Below the pieces are notes generated by a model. It did no database searches. It was given only the letters and a program-made list of their open reading frames with translations, and had not been told where the DNA came from. From Apium graveolens (lineage: Eukaryota > Streptophyta > Magnoliopsida > Apiales > Apiaceae): a DNA stretch of 64,000 nucleotides. The stretch's first letter is position 1, and each line of letters starts with the position of its first letter. Below are positions 36,687-48,291 of the stretch, piece after piece. The stretch is from the NCBI RefSeq assembly GCF_009905375.1, contig NW_027417515.1, positions 31,479 through 95,478 on the forward strand. The letters run 5' to 3'. Made by a program: the position numbers and the translations under genes.

Positions 36687-38414
36687 TGAAAGAGATGTGT
36701 CCTAAGTCCAATCATGTATAATGATTTAGGAATAACTTTTATATAATCTGTTTTAATTTCATTGATATTAATAAAAGACTTGTTTTGGTGTTATTGCGGG
36801 CTTTATCTATTTAAGTGTTTAAATAAGATATACCATAGTTTAGAGTAAAGCTTTTTATGGATTATGATGAGATCATAATAATGAGACCTAAAAGATGATA
36901 ACTCTAAACTTAAATAGTTCCTGGTCGTAGGATTACTAACTGGTAATTAATAATCTGCAAAGATCGGTACATACTATGTTTGCTTCATTATGAAGGATGT
37001 CTGTTCTCATAGACACTTGTGTGGTGACACTATAGCTAGTATGTAGGTGCTTATTATAGAATAAGTTCACTGAACATGACTCACACAGCTGAACAACTGA
37101 TGGAGTTCACTCATGTGTCAGCAGTTGTTCACATAGTGATAGTTGTACAAGTATCCTTAGACTTGAGGTCATCATAGTCATCTTGTGTACACTGAACTAT
37201 GCTTTGGTTTAGTTCTTAGTCTCAAGGGACAATTATAAGGGCTCTACCGGGTATAGGAATTTGTACACGAAGATAGTGTATGATCAATAAAGGATCTACC
37301 CCTTCCAGTAAAGGAAGAGAATGTTCAATGTTGATCCACTTATGTTAGTTCAAGAATCTTTGGCCAGAGTGAAAGAAATTAGAAAGGAGTTTCTAATTTA
37401 CATTAAATAGAACTAAGCATAGTGAATGGGAAAGCAAGTGATTAAATAAGATAGGGACACAAGTTCCATGCCTTGTATTTAATCATGACATTGCAGAGTA
37501 GAAGGAATTGATTATACGGTAACTACTCACTGAATAGGTTCTTGGTATTCTAAGCAGTGAATTCGTATTATCCGGATAGTCGCGATATGCTGAGAAGTAT
37601 CCCTCACGATGTAGAATAAATATGATTAATTTATTAATTAATCATATTTAATGAATTAGAGAATTTATATAAATAATGATAAAATAGTTTTATTATTATT
37701 TATTTCTACTACCGGCTAAATATTCAACCTACAGGGTCACACCATAAAAGAGAATGATTTAATGGTGGAGGAATTAATTAATAATGGCTGGTAATTATTT
37801 ATTTGTGAAATAAATAATTAATTAGTAGATTTAATAATTGATTAAATGAGATTTAATTAATTCTTAATATTATTAATTAAGAATTTAATTTTGGAAATTA
37901 AATCAAGTGAGAGAATTATTTTTCTAAAGTGTTCAGAAAAGGGATTAATGATTAAAAGGCGTTTTAATTATTAGTTAATTGGTTAATAAGAATAATCAAC
38001 TAAAGGGTTAATAATAATAATATTTTACGGAAAATTTTCAGGTGAAAATTTTGCCTATAAATATACTATTATAAACCCTATTTGCCTCAACCCAAATAAT
38101 TAACCCTAATTCTAAAGTAGAATAAGAGGGAGGCAACTAATTCTCTCAACCTCTTTCTCCTCCATCATATTGTACTCTTGGTGGATACCGGTGGAGTGCT
38201 TCACACTTGAGGAGCAGCTGCTAAGGATCTCCGCTCGTGGTTCTTGGATCGCTATTAAAGACCTCCATCTTTCCATTAATATAAAGCTTCTTAAGGTAAA
38301 TATACTGAACTACGAATTAAATATTATTTTTTGCATGGATCCTGCGGAGGGTTTCGGTTTTTTTTAAGATTTAAGTTTTCGTTTTCGCTGCGTTTATGTG
38401 CTAAAAACCCTTCA
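36687..38414 (+). repeat. Copia A 5' LTR
   Basis: A complete 1728-bp LTR runs from TGAAAGAGATGTG to AAAACCCTTCA. It is closely similar to the solo LTR at 893-2619 and to the 3' LTR remnant at 40780-41586. A TATAAATA box lies near 38055. The ORF at 38170-38367 is within the LTR and is not considered a gene. Confidence 0.95.
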
Positions 38415-38415
38415 A

Positions 38416-38430
38416 TGGCATCAGAGCTAC
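38416..38430 (+). other. Copia A primer-binding site
   Basis: TGGCATCAGAGCTAC lies one base after the LTR. It is a one-base variant of the TGGTATCAGAGC tRNA-Met site. Confidence 0.85.
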
Positions 38431-40337
38431 TTGCGAAAAGTTTTTAATTCGTTTATGTGTTTAAATATTTTTGATATATGAGCATGTACGTGATTCGCCA
38501 TGATTTGATGTTGATATAATATGCTTATATATGTATGGTTTTGAATATATGATATTCATGTGAGTTGTATAATCATAAGATGATTATGTAATCTGTATAT
38601 ATACTGATATATACATGATTTATGTTTGTTCTAATTATGAGAATCATATTAGATACGGATTTTGAATTGGTTGCTGCAGATTTGCTGAAATCTGGGTCTG
38701 GTGTCCGATTTACGCAAAACAATACCCTATTCCATAGGTAAACAAGCGTCTGAACAAAACTGATTGCCAAAGCTATCAACGACTCGTCTGTAAGGCGTTT
38801 AACGTCGTTTACTGCCCGTAAACAGTGATTCTTGTTTTTCTGATTTAATTCTGATTTTTCTGATTTTTGTCATATTTTCTTTTTATGATTAGATCATGGA
38901 TAATATGATATGTTAAGATCAGATTATGTGTTTTAACATGCTTTTATGTGTTATATGAGCATGGTGGATGGTTATGGCCTTTCGACCTTAGTGTAATGGT
39001 TTTGGTTTTGGTTTTAAATACGACTTGCATGTTGTCAATCTTTGTAATCATAAATCTCGAATGTAACTTGAGTTATTCTTGTAAGTTCATTAGATTAGTT
39101 TTACTTTCAATCATGTAATGTAATTGAAGACTCAAGAAGGCTATCCAATGGAGGTGATACAAAGAAGAAGACGAGGCATACAAGAAGTCTAAACAAAGAA
39201 GAAGACTTATGTAATAAGTAGTTGTATTTATTTCCATAACCATATTAGATTGACCTTGATCTTTATCATGAGCTTGATAAAGATCACATAGGATGGGGCC
39301 ATAACCAAACACATTTACTTTATTGCACTTTACATTTACTTGTTTATTTAATTTTATATATGAGATATATGCCTATGTTTACCATGCGATGATAGATTTA
39401 GGTGAACTTAAATCAATATAAGGCTTGCTCTAGAAAATCTAGAATAGGAATCGTTTCTTGCCTTAACAATAATATTATGAATACGATCATGAGATTCTTG
39501 TATTTATGAAACACGTAATTGAATATGAATTTTCAATATTGAGAGAAAGGATGATTCTGTCAACAACAGATTTCTATCTGTAAGAAAGGGTTATTAAGTG
39601 ACGCCTCTTGACAATGCTCCACCCGATCTGGGAATCATCTGATTATCGATTATTGATTTGAAATATTTAATTTAAAAGGAAGAATCTCTTTATAATATGA
39701 TTATGATTGTAACGTAATATAATCCCTCTAAAATTAAATAATATCAAGTAGTAATTGGCCAATGACACAACGGGCTTGTGTCGGTCGTAGCCTTCCAACA
39801 CGGTAGAAAGTGGTTCTTATTTTCAAATCATTGTCGTTTCGTGCTACAGCCGAGGGCTTTGATTTCGAAATAAGAAATACTTGTATATTACATAGAGATG
39901 TGTACATTGAATTAGAATCTAAAGGTCGGTACGTGCTACAGCCGTGGGCCGTTGGAGACTGATTCAATTGTACGAAATGTTGGGTTAGACTTGACTTAGA
40001 ATATTGAGTTTGTCGTGCCACAGTCGTGACTCAATTATTCAAGAGGCTAAAGTTATATTAGGGAATAACATAAGATGTAATTGACAAGAGTTGTCTGCCC
40101 ATTGAACATCACATGACGTTTCGTGCCACAGCCGAGGTTGTGTGATGGAATGTAGGATCCCTATTCCCACTAGCATTATGAATGCTTAATTTTTACTTAG
40201 GGGGTTGAATAAATTAGATAAATTAGTGGGAGACACTTATGAATAAAGACCCGATTCATATAGTGTTTTGAAATGAAATTGAATATTTGCTAAGTGTTGT
40301 TATGTATTTATCATTTACAGATTTACTATATTCATCA
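38431..40337 (+). other. Copia A untranslated leader
   Basis: The first 0.9 kb (to about 39335) is unlike the copia B leader. From there on it matches B, including the stem-loops with the CGTGCTACAGCCG-type loop (39814-39876, then near 39925, 40014 and 40122). No gene is supported; the ORFs at 38573-38779, 39073-39312 and 39734-40021 are incidental. Confidence 0.7.
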
Positions 40338-40765
40338 TGTCTTCTGCACTATCACTCCGGAGCATACTAGTTGCTCACAAGTTGACTGGTCCTAATTTAG
40401 CTGTTTGTTTTTACTGTAACAAGTTGGGGTAATGGAAGAGGAACTGCAAGGTTTACCTCGCAGAATTGAAGAAGAAGAAGAAGGGTAGTGAGACTACCGC
40501 TTCTGATTCAGGCATGTTCATGATCGAAGTTAATATGTCACTAGGTCAAATTTATACTTGGGTATTAGATACTGCTTGTGGTTCTCATATTTGCAATTCG
40601 TTGCAAGGACTAAAGGGAAGTAGGACTCTTGAAAAAGATGAGGTGATTCTACGTATGGGCAATGGAGCAGGGGTTGCGGCCATATCTATAGGATCATTTA
40701 GTCTACATATGCCTACGGGCAAGACTATTATTTTGAATAATTATTATTACGTTCCCTCTATTTTA
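40338..40765 (+). pseudogene. Copia A gag-protease relic
   Basis: The frame starts MSSALSLRSILVAHKLTGPN at 40338. It then jumps, with shared GCTG bases at the break, straight to the zinc knuckle, where the histidine codon has become TAA (CFYCNKLG-stop-WKRNC). The protease part follows in frame at 40466-40765 with VLDTACGSHICNSL and MGNGAGVAAISIGSF. It ends at a second deletion junction marked by a short palindrome. It cannot encode functional Gag or protease. Confidence 0.85.
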
Positions 40766-40779
40766 TCACGAAGATAAAA

Positions 40780-41586
40780 TGTAGAATAAATATGATTAAT
40801 TTATTAATTAATCATATTTAATAAATTAGAGAATTTATATAAATAATGATAAAATAATTTTATTATTATTTATTTTTACTACCTGCTTAATATTGAACCT
40901 ACAGGGTCACACCATAAAAGAGAATGATTTAATGATGGAGGAATTAATTAATAATTGCTGGTAATTTATTTATTTGTGAAATAAATAATTAATTAGAAGA
41001 TTTAATAATTGATTAAATGAGATTTAATTAATTCTTAATATTATTAATTAAGAATTTAATTTTGGAAATTAAATCAAGTGAGAGAATTATTTTTCTAAAG
41101 TGTTTAGAAAAGGGAATAATGATTAAAAGGCGATTTAATTATTAGTTAATTGGTTAATAAGAATAATCAATTAAAGGGTTAATAATAATAATATTTTACG
41201 GAAAATTTTCAGGTGAAAATTTTGCCTAAAAATATACTATTATAAACCCTATTTGCCTCAACCCAAATAATTAACACTAATTCTAAAGTAGAACAAGAGG
41301 GAGGCAACTAATTCTCTCAACCTCTTCCTCCTCAATCACATTGTACTCTTGGTGGATACCGGTGGAGTGCTTCACACTTGAGGAGCAGCTGCTAAGGATC
41401 TCCGCTCGTGGTTCTTGGATCGCTATTAAAGACCTCCATTTTTCCATTAATGTAAAGCTTCTTAAGGTAAACATACTGAACTACGAATTAAATATTATTT
41501 TTTTCATGGATCCTGCGTAGGGTTTTGGTTTTTTTTTAAGATTTAAGTTTACGTTTTCACTGCGTTTATGTGCTAAAAACCCTTCA
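40780..41586 (+). repeat. Copia A 3' LTR, 5'-truncated
   Basis: Matches the last ~807 bp of the LTR at 36687-38414, from GTAGAATAAATATG to AAAACCCTTCA. It is followed by the target duplication CATAG. Confidence 0.9.
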
Positions 41587-43145
41587 CATAGATGATCGAT
41601 CTAGATTCAGATATGTGTATTTGATGAAACACAAGTCTGAAGCCTTTGAAAAGTTCAAAGAATATAAGCATGAAGTGGAGAAACAAACCAAACATAGTAT
41701 TATAACTCTTCCATCAGATCGAGGTGGTGAATACTTGAATGGAGAGTTTATAGATTATCTCAAAGAAAATGGTATAGTCTCCCAATGGACTCCTCCATAT
41801 ACTCCACAGTTGAATGGGGTATCTGAAAGGAGAAATCGAACTTTGTTAGACATGGTTCGGTCCATGATGAGCTATGCGAATCTTCCAGTATTCCTTTTGG
41901 GTGATGCATTGGAAACCTCAGTATATTTACTAAATAAGGTGCCTTCCAAATCTATTGCTCAAACTCCATATGAGATATGGAAAGAAAGGAAACCGAGTCT
42001 TAAACACGTTAAGATTTGGGGATGTCCAGCTTATGTCAAAAAAGTTGACCCAGATAAGCTGGAATCTCGATCCGTAAATTGTAATTTTGTGGGATATCCT
42101 AAAGAGAATTTAGGGTATTACTTTTACACCGATCATAGGGTGTTTGTCTCCAGACATGCTACCTTCTTGGAAAAGCAGTTTATCCTTGAAGGAAACAGTG
42201 GGAGCAAAATTGAACTTGATGAAGTTCAAGAAGCACAAACTACTACGGATCAAGTGGAAACACCTGTTCAGACTGAACAACCTTCTGTGGAACAACCCAT
42301 TTGTAGGTCAGGGAGATTGTCTCGCCAACCTGAGAGGTATTATGGCCTTGTCATTGAGAATTACAATGAGTTGTCAATCATTGATGATGATGACCTTGTG
42401 ACCTATAATGAGGCTATGAGTAGTATTGACTCAGAGAAATGGCAAAGTGCCATGAAATCTGAAATAGAATTTATGTATACCAACCAAGTATGGACTTTGG
42501 TTGAAGCACCTGAGGGTGTGAAGCCTATTGAGTGCAAATGGGTATACAAAAGAAAGATTGGAGCAGATGGCCAGGTGGAGACCTATAAGGCCAGGCTTGC
42601 GGCAAAAGGATTCAAACAAAGGCAAGGGATTGACTTTGATGAAACTTTTTCACCTGTAGCCCTGTTAAAATCAATTCGGATTTTGCTCGCGATTGCTGCT
42701 TACTACGACTATGAGATCTGGCAATTGGACATGAAAACGGCCTTCCTCAATAGGAAACTTGAAGAGGAAGTGTATATGACACAGCCAGAGGGTTTTCTTT
42801 CCAAGGGAAATGAACACCTAGTGTGTAAGTTGCTGTGAACCATATATAGTTTAAAGCAAGCTTCTCGTAGATGGAACATCCGTTTTGATGAGACAATCAA
42901 AGAGTTCGGTTTTATCAAAAAACATAGATGAACCATGTGTCTACAAGAAGGTTAGTGGGAGTGCAGTAACATTTCTTGTATTGTATGTGGATGACATACT
43001 TCTTATAGGAAATGTTTTGCGATGCTTTCATCTGATTAGGGAGATTGTTGAAAGAGGAGATGTCAACGTCAAGAGAGTTGACACACATAACAATATAGCA
43101 CACCCTTTAACAAAGCCACTTTTTCAAAGTCACTTTGATCGTTAT
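41587..43145 (+). pseudogene. Copia B integrase, reverse transcriptase and RNase H end
   Basis: After the CATAG duplication the polyprotein resumes with DDRSRFRYVYLMKHKSEAF. The integrase core includes LPSDRGGEYLNGEF and SQWTPPYTPQLNGVSERRNR, then a GCPAYVKK region. Reverse transcriptase starts near 42420 (QVWTLVEAPEGVKPIECKWV), with ARLAAKGFKQRQGIDFDETF and WQLDMKTAFLNRKLEEE. A TGA at 42836-42838 and a one-base insertion near 42917-42923 break the frame before the catalytic YVDD motif (VLYVDDILLIGN, near 42990). A large deletion then joins it to the RNase H end (ERGDVNVKRVDTHNN, LTKPLFQSHFDRYKDK). The ORF start at 41570 lies in the nested LTR and is not a real start. Confidence 0.92.
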
Positions 43146-43163
43146 AAAGACAAGATCTTTAGT

Positions 43164-43176
43164 ACAAGTGGGAGAT
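43164..43176 (+). other. Copia B polypurine tract
   Basis: ACAAGTGGGAGAT directly precedes the 3' LTR start TGAAAGAG. Confidence 0.8.
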
Positions 43177-44796
43177 TGAAAGAGATGTGTCCGATGTCCA
43201 ATCATGTATGATGATTTAGGAATAACTTTTATGTAATCTGTTTTGATTTCATTGATATTAATAAAAGACTTGTTTTGGTTTTATTGCGGGCTTTATCTAT
43301 TTAAGTGTTTAAATAAGATATACCATAGTTTAGAGTGAAGCTTTTTATGGATTATGATGAGATCATAATAATGAGACCTAAAAGATGATAACTCTGAACT
43401 TAAATATTTCCTGGTCGTAGGATTACTAACTGGTAATTAGTAATCCGTAAAGATCGGTACATACTATGCTTGCTTCATTATGAAGGATGTCTATTCTCAT
43501 AGATATTTGTGTGATGACACTATAGCTAGTATGTAGGTGCTTATTATAGAATAAGTTCACTGAACATTACTCACACAGCTGAACAACTGATGGAGTTCAC
43601 TCACGTGTCAGCAGATGTTCACATAGTGCTAGTTGTACAAGTATCCTTAGACTTGAGGTCATCATAGTCATCTTGTGTACACTGAACTATACTTTGGTTT
43701 AGTTCTTAGTCTCCAGGGACAATAATAAGGGCACTACTGGGTGTCAGAATTTGTACACGAAGATAGTGTATAATCCACTTATGCTAGTTCAGGAATCTAT
43801 GGCCAGAGTGAATGAAATTAGAAAGGAGTTTCTAATTCACATTAATTAGAACTAAGCATAGTGAATGAGAAAGCATATGATTAAATAAGATAGGCTTGAC
43901 ACGAGTTCCATGCCTTGTATTTAATCATGACATTGTAGGGTAGAAGGAATTAATTGTACGGTAACTATTCACTGAATGGGTTCTTGGTATTCTAAGCAGT
44001 GAATTCGTATTATCCGGATAGTCGCGATATGCTGAGAAGTATCCCTCACGATGTAGAATAAATATGATTAATTAATTAATCATATTTAATAAATTAGAGA
44101 ATTTATATAAATAATGATAAAATAGTTTTATTATTATTTATTTCTACTACCGGCTTAATATTGAACCTACAGGGTCACACCATAAAAGAGAATGATTTAG
44201 TGGTGGAGGAATTAATTAATAATGGTTGATAATTATTTATTTATATAATAAATAATTAATTGAAAAATTTAATAATTGATTAAATGAGATTTAATTGATT
44301 ATAAATTAATTAAGAAAAAGTTCTTAATATTATTAATTAAGAATTTAATTTTTGGAAATTAAATCAAGTGAGAGAATTATTTCTAAAGTATTTAGAAAAA
44401 TGATTAATAATTAAAAGATGTTTTAATTATTAGTTAATTGGTTAATAAGAATAAAATGGTTAATAATAATAATATTTTATGGGAAAATTTTCAGCTGAAA
44501 ATTTTTCCTATAAATCTACTTTTATAAACCATTATTTTGCCTCAACCCTAAAAAGTTAAGCAAACCCTAATTCTCCCACCCCTTACTCCTCCATTACATT
44601 GATCTCTTGGTGGATACCGGTGGAGTACTTCACACTTAAGGAGCAGCTGCTAAGGATCTCCGCTCTTCGTACTTGGATCGCTTTTAAAGGTTAAAAATCG
44701 ATCACATATGATTTAATCAAGATTTGTATGCCTTTACTTGGATTTTATATCAAGAAAATTATTTTACCATGCTTCTGTGATGTATAAAATCCTACA
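43177..44796 (+). repeat. Copia B 3' LTR, complete
   Basis: A 1620-bp LTR runs from TGAAAGAGATGTG to AAAATCCTACA. Its first ~1.45 kb resembles the copia A LTR with small deletions. The final ~120 bp are different and match the copia B 5' LTR. Confidence 0.92.
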
Positions 44797-45922
44797 ATAA
44801 TAACTTACAAGGTCACACACAAAGAACGCTTGAAGGATAAATAATTTAAATTATGAATTTAAATTAAATAAAAAATTTATTTTATTTATGATATTAATTA
44901 AGTATGATTTAATTAATTAAATAAATAAAATAAAGAAATTACTTAAACTAATTTTGTAATAAGTTATAAATTAATTAAGTGGGACTTAATTAAATAATAA
45001 ATTGGAATTTTGGATTAGTATTAATTATAATTAGATAACTCATTCTTCTCTCTATATAAACTCTTTGAGGGATGATTTATATATAAGGATACGTGGTTTA
45101 CAAACCCATAGCCGTTCAAGGAGAAAGAGGAAGAGAGGTAGAGATGGAGTTTTCGGGTGCTATTACACATCAATCCTTCAAAAAAAGCATTCGTGTGGAT
45201 ACCACAGAGCGTAGTTCGCGAGAGCGGTATACGTTGTGATTCAAAAAATTTTGGAACTCCATTAATCCTTCATTAATAAACTCTTAAAGCTTATTTAAGG
45301 TAAAGATTTTTACTACAAATTAAATATCTATTTTTGCATGGATCTTGCGCAGGGTTTCGATTTTATTCTGGTTTTAATTTAATTTTCCATCATTTTCGTT
45401 GCGTTTATGTGCTCGAACCCCTTCAATGGCATCAGTGCTACTTGCGAAAGTGTTGAATTTATTTATGTGTTTAACCATTTTTTATATAGAAGCATGTACG
45501 TGATTTGCCATATTTTAATATTGATACAATATGTTTGTATATACGATATTCATGTGATTTGTATAATCATATGATGATTATATAATCTTTTATGTTTGTT
45601 CTTATTATGATAATCGTATTAGATATAGATTTTGAATCAGATGTTCCAGATTTTCTGAAATCTGGGTATGGTGTCCGATTTTCGCGAACGAATACCCTAT
45701 TCGATAGGATAGCTAAAGCTATCAACGACTCGTTTGTCAGGCGTTTGACGTCGTTTACTGCATGTAAACAGTGATTTAATGTTTTAAGAATTTGATTCTA
45801 ATTTTTCTAATTTTTTCCATATTTTGTTTTTATGACTAGATCATGATGGGTATGATATGTTAAGATCAGGTTACGTGTTTTAACAAGTTCTTAAGTATTA
45901 ATTGAGCATGGTGGATGGTTAT
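44797..45922 (+). mobile_element. Remnant of copia element C: LTR end and leader
   Basis: This begins in an LTR part equivalent to ACAGGGTCACACC (TACAAGGTCACACACAAAG at 44808) and continues through GTGGATACCACAGAG. It ends CGAACCCCTTCA at 45425, followed by a degraded primer-binding site TGGCATCAGTGCTAC. The leader (to 45922) matches the start of the copia A leader. Copia B is inserted at its left edge and the SIRE-type element at its right edge. The ORF at 45592-45774 is in the leader and has no recognised function. Confidence 0.75.
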
Positions 45923-46516
45923 TGTTAGGTCACACACACACTGTAGAGGGGGTGAATACAGTGTAAAGTACAATCAAATCGAACTTTAATATCTCAAGTA
46001 ACAGAAAACAAACTTTATTTAAATAATAAACTCTGTTACAGTATGGAACTGTTACCTCTCAATGATGAACAAATATCATGAGAGCTGCTAGGGTTACAAT
46101 GAATAATATTTTCGATAATGATAACACTTATAGTGTAAACCCTATGTCTTTGTTTATATAATACATAGTTACAAGATAATCACTAATTGATATGGAATAT
46201 AATTCTGCTTCCTAAAATATATCAATCAGATATCTTTCCTTCCAAGTATTCTATTCTTCATAGAATTCCTTCTTCATGCATATCTCTTCTTATGTTTGTC
46301 TCGATCTTCTTTCCTTTAATCAGCTGATGTCCTTATCTGAACGTCCTTCAGTACTTAAGTTCTGATATCCATCTTCTGATGATTATCTCCTGATAATATA
46401 AGTACTGATATCCTTAAGTCCTGACTTCCAGTAAATACTGATTTATCTTGTTTAAGTAAGATCTGAAAACTAAACATAAATCATATTAGCCATGACATTA
46501 TCAAATATATCTAACA
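45923..46516 (-). repeat. SIRE-type 3' LTR
   Basis: On the minus strand it runs from TGTTAGATATATTTGATAAT to GTGTGTGTGACCTAACA, 594 bp, with inverted TGTTAG/CTAACA ends. The polypurine tract AAGTTGGGGGAGAT precedes it (46517-46530). The TGTTAGGTCACACACAC edge with GTAGAGGGGGTGAATACAG is a familiar SIRE LTR end. Confidence 0.9.
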
Positions 46517-46530
46517 ATCTCCCCCAACTT
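46517..46530 (-). other. SIRE-type polypurine tract
   Basis: Minus strand AAGTTGGGGGAGAT directly before the 3' LTR start. Confidence 0.85.
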
Positions 46531-46720
46531 GTAAATTAGCATAATATACAAGTTTAACAGACATTTGATGATGTCAAAAACATTAAGTACAAATGCATGA
46601 GAATTAGACTAGATAACTACAACTTACAGTCCTTAAAGTTTTACCAATCTTTAATTTCTGATAACAACTTCAGTCTGTACAAATATCAGAATTTAATCAG
46701 TTGTAGATCTTGACTTGGCT

Positions 46721-47014
46721 TCATCTTCTGATCTCTCTGATGTCAGGAGTTGTTCTGAGATAGTTCTTCAACAAACATCTCTCAGCATATCTAAGTTCAT
46801 CAATCATCCTCCTTTTAGCATCTTTAAGCTCTGCAGTATCTTCACCAATTTGAAAGATTGCAGCCCTGGGATCATTAATCTTAGCTTTTCTTATATCCTG
46901 ATCCAGTCTGATCAAATAAGCTTTATCAGACTCAAGATTGAATTCCATAGCCCTGTAACCCAGAAAGGTAGTTATAATCTTAGCAGTGTTGGGCTTCATT
47001 TCAACTATATCACC
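46721..47014 (-). pseudogene. SIRE-type 3' ORF, C-terminal part
   Basis: After the Ty3 insertion the minus-strand frame continues GDIVEMKPNTAKIITTFLG and runs through RAAIFQIGEDTAELKDAKRR to the stop at 46721-46723. It joins the fragment ending YVPKYRDHK at 58049, using the ACAAG duplication. The helical, charged sequence shows no membrane segment. It is the end of the extra ORF of the SIRE-type element. The predicted start at 47077 lies in the Ty3 LTR and is not real. Confidence 0.85.
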
Positions 47015-47019
47015 CTTGT

Positions 47020-48247
47020 TATAACACCCTCCAAATCCGGGGTATAGATTTGGGGCATTATTAACAACAATTACCAACTATACCGGCACAAGCGGAATAT
47101 TAATATAATAATTACCCCGAACTATCACTACTCAGGATCTTTTAAGGGTTGAGGTTGGAAACAAGAATCATGCACTACACTTTATTACAAACCCAACTAA
47201 ATAAAAACCTGTCTCAAGAACTCTCTTTATTACAAAACTTTATTCTATCTACAGTTTCACTACGCGATCTTTTATTCAACTACACAAAACTCTTATTCAA
47301 CCCAACATCACTACTTATCCTGCTACACCTGATCTGGCAATTCAAAGCTCTTTTCGGGAATAGGAAGGAACACTCTTGGTATAAGAGGGTCCCGCTGCTT
47401 GACTCGCTTCTTGACTATGCGGGTCCTGATGGGTTTCATTCTCTACCTTAACTGTAAAATAATAGGAGTGACAATAAAAGAAATGAGCCAAAATTGCTCA
47501 ACAAGCCTGCAACAATTTATATATATATATTATAAAGAGAGAGAAATAAAGAGAAATAAATAAACCAATAAGCTGCTGGTTTGAACAACCATCAGTATCT
47601 GTATATGATAATAATTTGCCAATGATGGCGAGTGCCAAATGAACAAGACTGGAAACAAGAACCAACATATGCACTATAATCTGCTGATCAGTCAGAATAT
47701 AGTGCGGATCTATACCCAACTACATAGACCCAACCAACATAAGGAGTACTCAGGCAACTATGGCCTATTAATTAATGGTCTGGGAAAAACCCAGCCTTTA
47801 TAGTAACCATCCAGTCCAAGGCTGAGCATCCGGAACAATCGGTATGCTATTGATATATCCCAACACCAGGATATACCAGAATATATATAGGGTAAAGGAA
47901 TTGAAATATGAACAGGGAATTCAATAAATTGGGTAAATCAAGAATTGAAATGAAACGAAACAAGTGATATAAATGGGTAACAGTGTATATGAACAATAAT
48001 TATCAAAGAGAATTGATACGATAGAAAGGAAATATAAATCACTATTCTGAATTTAGAATAGGGGAAAAACTTGCCTTGCGCGTACTCAACCTGGTTTAAC
48101 TTACTGCCTTCTGACCCTAGCTTGCTCTGCCTTGCTAACACTGAACAAATCATGGAAAGATAGGTGTTTAGATAATTTACTATATACGTGTATCTTGAAT
48201 TGATATCACGCAACCTTATCAGTCTACCCATGCGTTTCTATCTGACT

Positions 48248-48291
<44 letters not shown>

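Larger units (their letters stand above)
36687..41586 (+). mobile_element. Nested copia retrotransposon A, deleted
   Basis: Element A is inserted in the integrase gene of copia B with target duplication CATAG (36682-36686 and 41587-41591). It has a complete 5' LTR (36687-38414), a primer-binding site, leader, a shortened gag-protease relic, and only the last ~807 bp of its 3' LTR (about 40780-41586). Gag between LTGPN and the zinc knuckle, all of pol after protease, and the first half of the 3' LTR are lost. It is on the same strand as B and belongs to a closely related family. Confidence 0.95.
32362..44796 (+). mobile_element. Copia retrotransposon B, host of nested copia A
   Basis: Element B is on the plus strand. 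Its 5' LTR is truncated (32362-33280). It has a primer-binding site, a long leader, gag from 35143, a polyprotein interrupted at 36687 by copia A and resuming at 41587, a polypurine tract and a full 3' LTR (43177-44796). Removing A restores continuous integrase coding, FITF-IDDRSRFRYVY. Internal stops, frameshifts and loss of most of the reverse transcriptase C-terminus and RNase H make it non-functional. Domain order protease, integrase, reverse transcriptase, RNase H confirms copia. The lineage is not assigned with certainty. Confidence 0.92.

Noticed and set aside
41570..41590. Start codon at 41570 for the long integrase-reverse transcriptase ORF
   Set aside because: That ATG is in the nested copia A LTR; the polyprotein really continues from 36681 in copia B.
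46721..47077. Start codon at 47077 for the 118-aa minus-strand ORF
   Set aside because: The first ~20 residues are encoded by the Ty3 LTR; true coding begins at the SIRE-type ORF fragment after the target duplication.
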